Below are positions 31,846-39,507 of a DNA stretch of 41,830 bases, in pieces. The notes under the pieces are model-generated. The model made no database searches, had not been told where the DNA came from, and was given only the letters and a program-made list of their open reading frames with translations. The stretch spans positions 1-41,830 of the forward strand of contig NZ_LGDW01000468.1 of assembly GCF_001280005.1 (NCBI RefSeq), in the 5' to 3' direction. Position numbers and translations under genes: made by a program. Every line of letters starts with the position of its first letter. The stretch's first letter is position 1. The stretch comes from Streptomyces sp. NRRL WC-3618. GTDB lineage: Bacteria; Actinomycetota; Actinomycetes; Streptomycetales; Streptomycetaceae.

Positions 31846-34173
31846 ATGCACAGCCTCATACCTCAGCGCCGCCGGAGATTCCGGCAGGGCGCTCTGGCCG
31901 CCGTGGCCGCCGCCGTCTCGCTTCTGGTGGGTGTCGTCGGCCCGGCCGCCCCTGCCCGGGCGGCGGACATCACCGACGGCCTCGCCCTCTGGTACAAACT
32001 CGACGCCACCTCCGGCACCGTGGCGGCGGACGCCTCGGGCAACGGCCGGAACGGCACCGTGAACGGCACCGCGGGCTGGTCGGGTTCCGGTGAAGGGCTC
32101 ACGTTCAACGGGTCCAGCACCTACATCAAGGTGCCGGACAACATCATGAGCGGCATGAACTCGATCACCGTCTCGATGGACGTGCAGATCGACGCCACCC
32201 AGGGCACGCCCTACTTCCTCTACGGCTTCGGCAACACCACCAACGGCACCGGCAACGGGTACCTGTTCAGCACCGGCGACTCGTTCCGTACCGCCATCAC
32301 CTCCGGGAGCTTCTCCACCGAGCAGAACACCCGGACCTCCGCCGCGCTGCCGCGCTCGGTCTGGAAGCACGTCGCCTACACCCAGACCGGCACGACGGGA
32401 ATCCTCTACCGGGACGGCGTGGAGGTGGCCCGCAACACGTCGGTCACCGTCACCCCCGGTTCCATCGGCGCCGGCGCCACCGCGGCCAACTACATCGGCA
32501 AGTCGCTCTACAGCGGGGACAAGCTCTTCAAGGGCAAGATCCGCGACTTCCGGGTCTACAACCGCGCGCTGGCGCCCGGCGAGGTAGTCGAAATCAGCGG
32601 CAACACCGCGGGCATCTCCGCGGCCTCCTCCCCCGCACTGAAGATCGACGCCATCATCGACGACGCGGGCAGCAGGATCACGCTGCCGGTGAAGGAGGGC
32701 ACGGACGTCACCGCGCTCGCCCCGCAGTTCACCCTGACCACGGGCGCGTCCATCAGCCCGGCCTCCGGCACCCCGCGCGACTTCACCAACCCGGTGACGT
32801 ACGAGGTGACCGGCTCCGACGGGACGAAGCGCACCTGGACGGTCTCGGCGCTCGTCATGCGCAGCCCGGTCCTGCCGGGGTTCACCGCCGACCCGAACAT
32901 CGTCCGCTTCGGCGACACGTACTACATCTATCCGACCACCGACGGCTTCGCGAACTGGAGCGGTACGCAGTTCAAGGCCTACTCCTCCAAGGACCTGGTC
33001 CACTGGACGGACCACGGCGTCATCCTCGACCTCGGCCCCGACGTCAGCTGGGCCAACGGCCGGGCCTGGGCACCGACGATGACCGCGAAGAACGGCAAGT
33101 ACTACTTCTACTACTCCGCCGACACGAACATCGGCGTCGCGGTCTCCGACTCCCCCACCGGCCCGTTCACGGACCCCCTGGGCAAGCCGCTGATCGCCAG
33201 TGGCTCCCACTCCGGCCAGATGATCGACCCGGCGGTCTTCACCGACGACGACGGCCAGTCGTACCTGTACTGGGGCAACGCCCGGGCCTACGTGGTCCCG
33301 CTGAACGACGACATGATCTCCTTCGACGCTTCCAAGGTCACCGAGATCACCCCGAGCGGCTTCCGCGAGGGCTCCTTCGTCATCAAGCGCCAGGGCACCT
33401 ACTACTTCATGTGGTCGGAGAACGACACGCGGGACGAGAACTACCGCGTCGCCTACGCCACCGGCCCCTCGCCCACCGGTCCCTGGACCAATCGAGGCGT
33501 GATCCTGGAGAAGGACCTCGCCCTCGGCATCAAGGGCCCCGGCCACCACTCCGTGGTCCAGGTGCCCGGTACCGACGACTGGTACATCGCCTACCACCGT
33601 TTCGCCATCCCCGGCGGTGACGGCACCCACCGCGAAACCACCATCGACAAGCTGGAGTTCGACGCCGGCGGCCTGATCAAGAAGGTCGTGCCCACCCTGA
33701 CCAGCATCGCCCCGGTCACCGCCGGCACCACTCTGCCGACGGAGACCACCCGCTCACTGAGGTCGGTCAACTACCCCGGCCGCTACGCCGTCGTACGGTC
33801 CGACAGCCTCGGCTACATCGACCCCGTGACGTCCACCAGCACCGCGCCGGTCAAGCAGAGCGCCACCTTCACGATCGTCCCCGGTCTGGCCGACGGAAGC
33901 TGCTACTCGTTCCGTGACGCGTCCGGCCGCTACCTGCGCCACATGGACTACCGGATCCGCGCCGACGCGAGCAACGGCACGACGGCCTTCAACAAGGACG
34001 CCACCTACTGCGCCCGCCCCGGTTCGGCCACCGGCTCGGTCAGCCTGGAGTCGTACAACTACCCCGGCCGCTTCCTCCGCCACTACAACTACGAACTGCG
34101 CATCGACCCCTTCCAGGACAACGCCACCTTCCGCGCCGACAGTTCCTTCACGGCGGTCAGCCCCTGGGCCTGA
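31846..34173 (+). CDS. Secreted GH43 glycosidase with LamG-like, Ig-like and AbfB (CBM42-type) domains
   Basis: 775 residues; ATG 31846 follows AGGGA. Signal peptide to residue ~40. Residues ~41-250 are a LamG/concanavalin-like module (GLALWYKLDATSGTV, FKGKIRDFRVYNRAL). A short Ig-like linker (ITLPVKEGTDVTALAP) follows. The GH43 five-blade propeller begins near 345, with base Asp349 (TADPNIV), Asp461 (IDPAVFTDDDG) and acid Glu508 (REGSFVIK). Residues ~640-775 are an arabinose-binding AbfB domain with paired NYPGRY/NYPGRF and YLRHMDY/FLRHYNY blades. Likely an arabinofuranosidase or beta-xylosidase on arabinan or arabinoxylan; the AbfB domain favours arabinose. A strong terminator follows. Confidence 0.92.
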   Translation: MHSLIPQRRRRFRQGALAAVAAAVSLLVGVVGPAAPARAADITDGLALWYKLDATSGTVAADASGNGRNGTVNGTAGWSGSGEGLTFNGSSTYIKVPDNIMSGMNSITVSMDVQIDATQGTPYFLYGFGNTTNGTGNGYLFSTGDSFRTAITSGSFSTEQNTRTSAALPRSVWKHVAYTQTGTTGILYRDGVEVARNTSVTVTPGSIGAGATAANYIGKSLYSGDKLFKGKIRDFRVYNRALAPGEVVEISGNTAGISAASSPALKIDAIIDDAGSRITLPVKEGTDVTALAPQFTLTTGASISPASGTPRDFTNPVTYEVTGSDGTKRTWTVSALVMRSPVLPGFTADPNIVRFGDTYYIYPTTDGFANWSGTQFKAYSSKDLVHWTDHGVILDLGPDVSWANGRAWAPTMTAKNGKYYFYYSADTNIGVAVSDSPTGPFTDPLGKPLIASGSHSGQMIDPAVFTDDDGQSYLYWGNARAYVVPLNDDMISFDASKVTEITPSGFREGSFVIKRQGTYYFMWSENDTRDENYRVAYATGPSPTGPWTNRGVILEKDLALGIKGPGHHSVVQVPGTDDWYIAYHRFAIPGGDGTHRETTIDKLEFDAGGLIKKVVPTLTSIAPVTAGTTLPTETTRSLRSVNYPGRYAVVRSDSLGYIDPVTSTSTAPVKQSATFTIVPGLADGSCYSFRDASGRYLRHMDYRIRADASNGTTAFNKDATYCARPGSATGSVSLESYNYPGRFLRHYNYELRIDPFQDNATFRADSSFTAVSPWA

Positions 34174-34186
34174 CCGATCCCCACGC

Positions 34187-34233
34187 TCGCCAGTGGGCCC
34201 GCAGGGCGAAGCCCTGCGGGCCCACTGGCGACC
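34187..34233. terminator. Terminator hairpin after GH43
   Basis: CGCCAGTGGGCCCGCAGGGC and GCCCTGCGGGCCCACTGGCG pair perfectly over 20 bases around a GAA loop, beginning 14 bases past the stop. Confidence 0.8.
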
Positions 34234-34456
34234 CTAGGACCTGTCGGTACCACGGCTGAGGTGTTCGGCGGGTTCAGGAGCCGAAGGCTTCCTCACACAT
34301 CCCCCACACATCCCATGTCCGGCTTGGCCGACAGGGCACCACTCGAAGGCCAATTCGGTGCAGGGGCAAGGCTTTTGTGTCACAAGGCTAGACACCAGGT
34401 GGGTTCATATCCGTTAATCCCTCCCATGTAGCAAGGCAAAGATCGATGAGCCCGAG

Positions 34457-34489
34457 AGTCCGAGCCCCCCCTGGGGGCCGGACTTTTTT
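34457..34489 (+). terminator. Rho-independent terminator within the GH127 leader
   Basis: AGTCCG(A)GCCCCC and GGGGGCCGGACT pair around CCT and are followed by TTTTTT, an intrinsic terminator with a T tract, which is uncommon in Streptomyces. It lies 112 bases before the GH127 ATG and well past a separate terminator for GH43, so it may act as an attenuator. Confidence 0.75.
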
Positions 34490-34600
34490 GCCGAGCACCC
34501 CAACCCGTAACGAGCCGCGCGCCGCGTCCCACCGCCCGACATGTGAGCCGCCACACCCACGGCGCCGAGTCATGCTCTCTCGCCTCCCGAAAGGTTTGAG

Positions 34601-36916
34601 ATGTCCTCCTACGTCAGCAGACGACGCCTCCTGCAAGCAGCCGGGGCCACCGCCGCCGCCTCCGCCACCGGAGTCTTCGTCGGCAGCTCTCCCGCCCTCG
34701 CGGCGGCCGTTCCCCCCGCCAGGGCCGACATCGGGGTCTCGGCGCACCCCTTCGACCTCGGCCAGGTACGGCTGACCGCGAGCCGGTGGCTGGACAACCA
34801 GAACCGTACGCAGAACTACCTGCGGTTCGTCGACGCCGACCGGCTGCTGTACAACTTCCGCGCCAACCACCGGCTGTCCACCAACGGCGCGGCCGCGACC
34901 GGCGGCTGGGACGCGCCGGACTTCCCCTTCCGCACCCACGTCCAGGGGCACTTCCTCACGGCGTGGGCCCAGTTGTACGCCGTCACCGGGGACACCACCT
35001 GCCGGGACAAGGCCACCTACGTGGTCGCGGAGCTGGCCAAGTGCCAGGCCAACAACGGCGCCGCCGGTTTCAGCGCCGGGTACCTCTCCGGCTACCCCGA
35101 GTCCGACTTCACCGCTCTCGAGCAGCGGACCCTGAACAACGGCAACGTGCCGTACTACACCGTCCACAAGACCCTCGCCGGACTGCTGGACGTATGGCGC
35201 CTCATCGGCAGCACCCAAGCCCGTGACGTGCTGCTCGCCCTGGCGGGCTGGGTCGACTCGCGCACCGGCCGACTGAGCGGCCAGCAGATGCAGGCCATGC
35301 TGGGCACCGAGTTCGGCGGCATGAACACCGTGCTGACCGACCTCTACCAGCAGACGGGCGACGCGCGGTGGCTCACCGTCGCCCAACGGTTCGACCACGC
35401 CGCCGTGTTCGACCCGCTCGCGGCGAACCAGGACCAGCTCAACGGGCTGCACGCCAACACCCAGGTGCCCAAGTGGATCGGGGCCGCACGGGAGTTCAAG
35501 GCCACCGGCACCACCCGTTACCGGGACATCGCCACCAACGCCTGGAACATCACCGTCAACTCGCACACCTACGCCATCGGCGGCAACAGCCAGGCGGAGC
35601 ACTTCCGCGCCCCGAACGCCCTCGCCGGCTTCCTGAACAAGGACACCTGCGAAAGCTGCAACACCATCAACATGCTCACTCTCACCCGTGAGTTGTTCGC
35701 GCTGGACCCGAACCGGGCCGCGCTGTTCGACTACTACGAGCAGGCGTGGCTGAACCAGATGATCGGCCAGCAGAACCCGGCCGACAGCCACGGCCACGTC
35801 ACCTACTTCACCCCGCTCAACCCGGGCGGCCGACGCGGTGTGGGCCCGGCGTGGGGCGGCGGCACCTGGAGCACCGACTACGGCACCTTCTGGTGCTGCC
35901 AGGGCACCGGCCTGGAGATGCACACCAAGCTGATGGACTCCATCTACTTCCGCACCGACAACACCCTGATCGTGAACCTGTTCGTGCCCTCGGTGCTCAA
36001 CTGGTCGGAGCGCGGCATCACGGTCACCCAGACCACGTCGTACCCCGTCAGCGACACCACGACCCTCCAGGTCACCGGCAACGTCACCGGCACCTGGGCG
36101 ATGCGCGTGCGCATCCCGGGCTGGACGGCCGGGGCCACCGTCAGCGTCAACGGCGTCGCGCAGAACATCGCCACCACCCCCGGCAGCTACGCCACCCTGA
36201 GCCGCTCGTGGACCTCCGGCGACACGGTCACCGTCCGCCTGCCCATGCGGACCGTCGTCCGAGCGGCCAACGACAACGCGAACGTCGCCGCGATCACCTA
36301 CGGCCCCGTGGTCCTGTCCGGCAACTACGGTGACACCGCGCTCAGTTCCCTCCCGGCACTGGACACCTCGTCCATCACCCGGACCAGCAACAGCTCGCTC
36401 GCCTTCACCGCCACCGCGGGCGGCTCCACCGTCAACCTGGGCCCGTTCCACGACGCGCACGGCCACAACTACACCGTGTACTGGAGCACCGGCGCCACCG
36501 GCACCGTCCGTCTCGTCAACGCGGCCAGCGGTCTCCTGCTGGGCATCCAGAACATGTCCACGGCCGACGGTGGACGCGCTCTTCAGTGGTCCGACAACGG
36601 CACCGCCGACCACAACTGGTACATGGTCACCGACGGAAGCGCGGTCCGCTTCCGCAACGCCAACAGCGGCAAGGTGCTCGGCGTTCTGAACATGTCCACG
36701 GACAACGGCGCGACCGTCCTGCAGTGGGCGGACTCCGGCACCGCCGACCACAGATGGACACTGCTCGACCAGGGCGACGGCACCTACAAGATCCGCAACG
36801 TGAACAGCGGCAAGCTGCTCGCCATCGCGAACAACTCCACCGCCGTCGGCGCGTTCGCGGTCCAGGACGCGGACGACGGCACCACCGACAACCGCTGGCG
36901 CATCGTGCGGAACTGA
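34601..36916 (+). CDS. Secreted GH127 beta-L-arabinofuranosidase with ricin-type domain
   Basis: 771 residues; ATG 34601 follows AAGG at six bases. N-terminus SRRRLLQAAGATAAA is a Tat signal. The catalytic (alpha/alpha)6 barrel spans ~45-460. The zinc and active-site residues of GH127 (known from HypBA1) are all present: Glu351 and Cys353 in TCESCNTIN, and Cys432-Cys433 in WCCQGT, with Cys432 as nucleophile. Beta-sandwich domains follow to ~630. A ricin-type lectin domain (~635-771) with repeated SGLLLGI, SGKVLGV and SGKLLAI blades ends the protein. The enzyme removes beta-L-arabinofuranose from plant glycoproteins or pectin side chains. It may belong to the related GH146. Flanked by GH43 and GH27 on the same strand. 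Confidence 0.92.
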   Translation: MSSYVSRRRLLQAAGATAAASATGVFVGSSPALAAAVPPARADIGVSAHPFDLGQVRLTASRWLDNQNRTQNYLRFVDADRLLYNFRANHRLSTNGAAATGGWDAPDFPFRTHVQGHFLTAWAQLYAVTGDTTCRDKATYVVAELAKCQANNGAAGFSAGYLSGYPESDFTALEQRTLNNGNVPYYTVHKTLAGLLDVWRLIGSTQARDVLLALAGWVDSRTGRLSGQQMQAMLGTEFGGMNTVLTDLYQQTGDARWLTVAQRFDHAAVFDPLAANQDQLNGLHANTQVPKWIGAAREFKATGTTRYRDIATNAWNITVNSHTYAIGGNSQAEHFRAPNALAGFLNKDTCESCNTINMLTLTRELFALDPNRAALFDYYEQAWLNQMIGQQNPADSHGHVTYFTPLNPGGRRGVGPAWGGGTWSTDYGTFWCCQGTGLEMHTKLMDSIYFRTDNTLIVNLFVPSVLNWSERGITVTQTTSYPVSDTTTLQVTGNVTGTWAMRVRIPGWTAGATVSVNGVAQNIATTPGSYATLSRSWTSGDTVTVRLPMRTVVRAANDNANVAAITYGPVVLSGNYGDTALSSLPALDTSSITRTSNSSLAFTATAGGSTVNLGPFHDAHGHNYTVYWSTGATGTVRLVNAASGLLLGIQNMSTADGGRALQWSDNGTADHNWYMVTDGSAVRFRNANSGKVLGVLNMSTDNGATVLQWADSGTADHRWTLLDQGDGTYKIRNVNSGKLLAIANNSTAVGAFAVQDADDGTTDNRWRIVRN

Positions 36917-37025
36917 GGCCGCTGCGGAAGCAGCGCCGGGTCGCTCTCCATCCTCCCGCTCACTCACTCCCTGTTCACTCACCCCCTACCCCCTCACTCC
37001 CTGCCCGCTCAGCAGTTCGACCATC

Positions 37026-37041
37026 GTTCGACATCACGAAC
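37026..37041. promoter_or_regulatory. Operator-like palindrome upstream of GH27
   Basis: GTTCG-ACATCA-CGAAC, 103 bases before the GH27 ATG. It continues as AACCGCTC, resembling AACTCGCT after the GH43 site. An extra GTTCGAC half-site lies at 37015-37021. Confidence 0.6.
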
Positions 37042-37144
37042 AACCGCTCGCCGAGCGCTCACACATGATCACCAGCTCGCGACCGTGCCTGTAACGGCCC
37101 GCTGACAAGCGGCTTCCCTTTCGCCACCCGCAGGAAGGCCCCCC

Positions 37145-38791
37145 ATGGTTCGCATACACAGACGACTGCTGCGTCTCCTCGCAGCCACCGCGCTGACGCT
37201 CACCACCTGCGTCACCGCCTCCGCCGGCACCACCGCCCAGGCCGCGCCGGGCAGCCCGGCGCTCACCCCGCCGATGGGCTGGAACAGCTGGAACAGCTTC
37301 GGATGCGGGATCACCGAGGCGCAGGTCCGCCAGGCCGCCGACGCGATGGTGTCCTCGGGGATGAGGGACGCCGGCTACCAGTACGTCGTTGTCGACGACT
37401 GCTGGTTCGACCCGCAGCGCGATGGCGCGGGCAACCTGCGGGGCAACCCGACCACGTTCCCCAGCGGCATGAAGGCGCTCGGGGACTACATCCACAGCAA
37501 GGGCCTGAAGTTCGGCATCTACCAGGCACCCAACGAGAAGACGTGCGCCCAGGGCGTGGGCAACTACCCCGGCGCCACCGGCAGCAAGGGCCACGAGGCC
37601 CAGGACGCGGCCTCGTTCGCCTCATGGGGCGTGGACTACCTCAAGTACGACTGGTGCTCCGGCAACGGCACCCTCAGCGAGCAGATCGCACAGTTCACCA
37701 CCATGCGCGACGCCCTGCGCGCCACCGGCCGTCCGATCGTCTACAGCATCAACTCCAACAGCTTCCACTCCCCCACCGGCAACACCTACGACTGGGGCCA
37801 GGTCGCCGACCTGTGGCGGACGACCGAGGACCTGCTCGACATCTGGCAGAACGGCAACACCAACAGCTATCCCATGGGCGTCGGCAACGTCCTGGACATC
37901 ACCGCGCCGCTGGCCGCGCAGGCGGGCCCGGGGCACTGGAACGACCCCGACATGCTGGTCGTCGGCCGTCCCGGTCTGTCGCTGACCGAGGCCCGCTCCC
38001 ACTTCGCCCTGTGGTCACTGATGGGCGCACCGCTCATGGCCGGCAACGACATCCGCACCATGTCCACCGACGTGAGCGCGATCCTGCGCAACCCACGGCT
38101 GCTGGCTGTGGACCAGGACTCGCTGGGCGCGGGCGGGCGCAGGGTGCGCGACGACGGCGACACCGAGGTGTTCGCCAAGCCCCTGTCCGACGGCTCGGTC
38201 GCGGTCGGCCTGTTCAACCGGGGGAGCGGCACCGCGACCGTCACCGCCACGGCCGCGCAGGTCGGGCTGTCCGGAGGGTCGTTCACGCTCACCGACCTGT
38301 GGACCGGTGGTACGTCGAACACCTCCGGGCAGATCTCGGCGAGCGTCCCCGCGCACGGGGTCGCCGTGTTCAGAATGACCGGTGGCAGCCCTGTGGCCTC
38401 CACCACCGCCCGCCTGCGCGGTACCGGATCCGGCCGCTGCCTGGACGTGGACCGTGCCGCCACGGCGGCCGGGACGAAGACGCTGATCTGGGACTGCCAG
38501 ACCGCCGCCAACCAGCTCTGGACCACCTGGGCCGGCGGCGAGATCCGCGTCTACGGCGACAAGTGCCTGGACGCCTCCGGCCAGGGCACCACCAACGGCA
38601 CACCAGTCATCATCTGGCCCTGCAACGGCCAGAACAACCAGAAGTGGACCACGCAGGCCGACGGGTCGATCCGCAACGTCAACGCCGGGCTGTGCCTGGA
38701 CGCCGAACAGGCAGGAACGGCCAACGGGACCTCGGCCATCCTGTGGACGTGCAGCGGCCAGAACAACCAGAAGTGGACCTCGCTCCCGTAG
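37145..38791 (+). CDS. Secreted GH27 alpha-galactosidase or beta-L-arabinopyranosidase with ricin-type domain
   Basis: 548 residues; ATG 37145 with AGGAAGG upstream. Signal peptide to about Ala34. GH27 features: TPPMGWNSWNSFGCG (41-55), VVVDDCWFD, nucleophile Asp169 in LKYDWC, acid/base Asp229 in LWRTTEDLLD, and GPGHWNDPDMLVVG. Where alpha-galactosidases usually read Y-S-D-x-G, this protein has YQAPN (126-130), so the galactose-recognising Asp is missing. A known Streptomyces GH27 with CBM13 is a beta-L-arabinopyranosidase, and the arabinose-directed neighbours favour that reading, but it is inference. The C-terminal ~130 residues form a ricin-type domain with repeated QNNQKW. Confidence 0.88.
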   Translation: MVRIHRRLLRLLAATALTLTTCVTASAGTTAQAAPGSPALTPPMGWNSWNSFGCGITEAQVRQAADAMVSSGMRDAGYQYVVVDDCWFDPQRDGAGNLRGNPTTFPSGMKALGDYIHSKGLKFGIYQAPNEKTCAQGVGNYPGATGSKGHEAQDAASFASWGVDYLKYDWCSGNGTLSEQIAQFTTMRDALRATGRPIVYSINSNSFHSPTGNTYDWGQVADLWRTTEDLLDIWQNGNTNSYPMGVGNVLDITAPLAAQAGPGHWNDPDMLVVGRPGLSLTEARSHFALWSLMGAPLMAGNDIRTMSTDVSAILRNPRLLAVDQDSLGAGGRRVRDDGDTEVFAKPLSDGSVAVGLFNRGSGTATVTATAAQVGLSGGSFTLTDLWTGGTSNTSGQISASVPAHGVAVFRMTGGSPVASTTARLRGTGSGRCLDVDRAATAAGTKTLIWDCQTAANQLWTTWAGGEIRVYGDKCLDASGQGTTNGTPVIIWPCNGQNNQKWTTQADGSIRNVNAGLCLDAEQAGTANGTSAILWTCSGQNNQKWTSLP

Positions 38792-38853
38792 CCAGCCCCA
38801 CCTGACAGACGACGCACGTCCCGACACCTGATCGGATGATCGGAAGTCGGCAG

Positions 38854-38912
38854 AGGGCAGTCCCACGACAGCGGGACACCGGGACACCGGGCAAAGCTGC
38901 GGGGACTGCCCT
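38854..38912. terminator. Hairpin between GH27 and the small convergent gene
   Basis: AGGGCAGTCCC and GGGACTGCCCT pair over 11 bases around a 37-base loop containing repeated GGGACACC. Probable bidirectional terminator. Confidence 0.5.
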
Positions 38913-38940
38913 CCCGCACCACGTACAGGGCCTGAACGCT

Positions 38941-39135
38941 TTACCCGCGCCGGATGCCCGCTTCCTCCCCGTACTCGCCGAGGAGTATGACGCTCAGTGC
39001 GGCGCCCGCGAACACCTTGACGGCGCGCAGGGCGTCGCCGACGGGGTGGCGGTGGCCGCCCCGCACGGGGGTGGCGCCGGAGCGGGCGGAAGCCACGGAG
39101 GCTACGGACGCGGGGTTGAAGGCTGCTGCGCTCAT
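38941..39135 (-). CDS. Small 64-residue protein of unknown function
   Basis: MSAAAFNPASVASVASARSG start at ATG 39135, then HRHPVGDALRAVKVFAGAAL and the ending LLGEYGEEAGIRRG. One hydrophobic stretch (VFAGAALSVILLG) could sit in the membrane. GGAAG lies rather far (14 bases) upstream. I recall similar short conserved proteins in Streptomyces, but no function. Divergent from the HelR-like gene. Confidence 0.6.
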   Translation of the reverse strand: MSAAAFNPASVASVASARSGATPVRGGHRHPVGDALRAVKVFAGAALSVILLGEYGEEAGIRRG

Positions 39136-39507
39136 GCATCCATGGTCGCTTCCGGGGCCGTCCGTGGCATCGGCCTGCGGGTCTAACCTCCCGCCTCCCC
39201 CTGTCCACCTCGGGGTGGACGTCTCCCCCACAGGCAGGTGGACTCCGTCCCCTAGGGGACCACTGAGGGAACCACAGGCACCGTACGCACGTCCGCGCTC
39301 CGGAGAACACGGGGGGCACGCGGGGGAACGCGGGGGCACGCGCCGAAATTGATTGGCCTCCGCGCCCTTGTGTCCCCTAGGATCTCGGCTCTTGCCCGCC
39401 TCCCGTCGTGGAGTGCCGCCGCCCGGACGGAAACCGGTCGGCTCTCGACGCCACACCCCAGCACCGCGTACCCAGCAGATACGCGGCAGGTCTCCGGAGG
39501 CACCCCC
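39136..39507. other. Control region upstream of the HelR-like gene
   Basis: About 370 bases without a gene. It holds a hairpin GTCCACC-TCGG-GGTGGAC (39203-39220), a 14-base palindrome (39247-39260) and a second TGTCCCCTAG half-site at 39371. The sequence AAATTGATTGG near 39350 is the only AT-rich patch. Confidence 0.5.
39247..39260. promoter_or_regulatory. Perfect palindrome upstream of the HelR-like gene
   Basis: GTCCCCTAGGGGAC is a perfect 14-base palindrome. The half TGTCCCCTAG recurs at 39371-39380, closer to the gene. Candidate regulator binding site. Confidence 0.45.

Larger units (their letters stand above)
34174..34600. other. Leader region of the GH127 gene
   Basis: 427 bases without a gene. 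Besides the GH43 terminator it has an 11-base palindrome TTGTGTCACAA at 34375-34385 and a second, T-tailed terminator at 34457-34489. I saw no copy of the GTTCG...CGAAC palindrome here. Confidence 0.55.
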
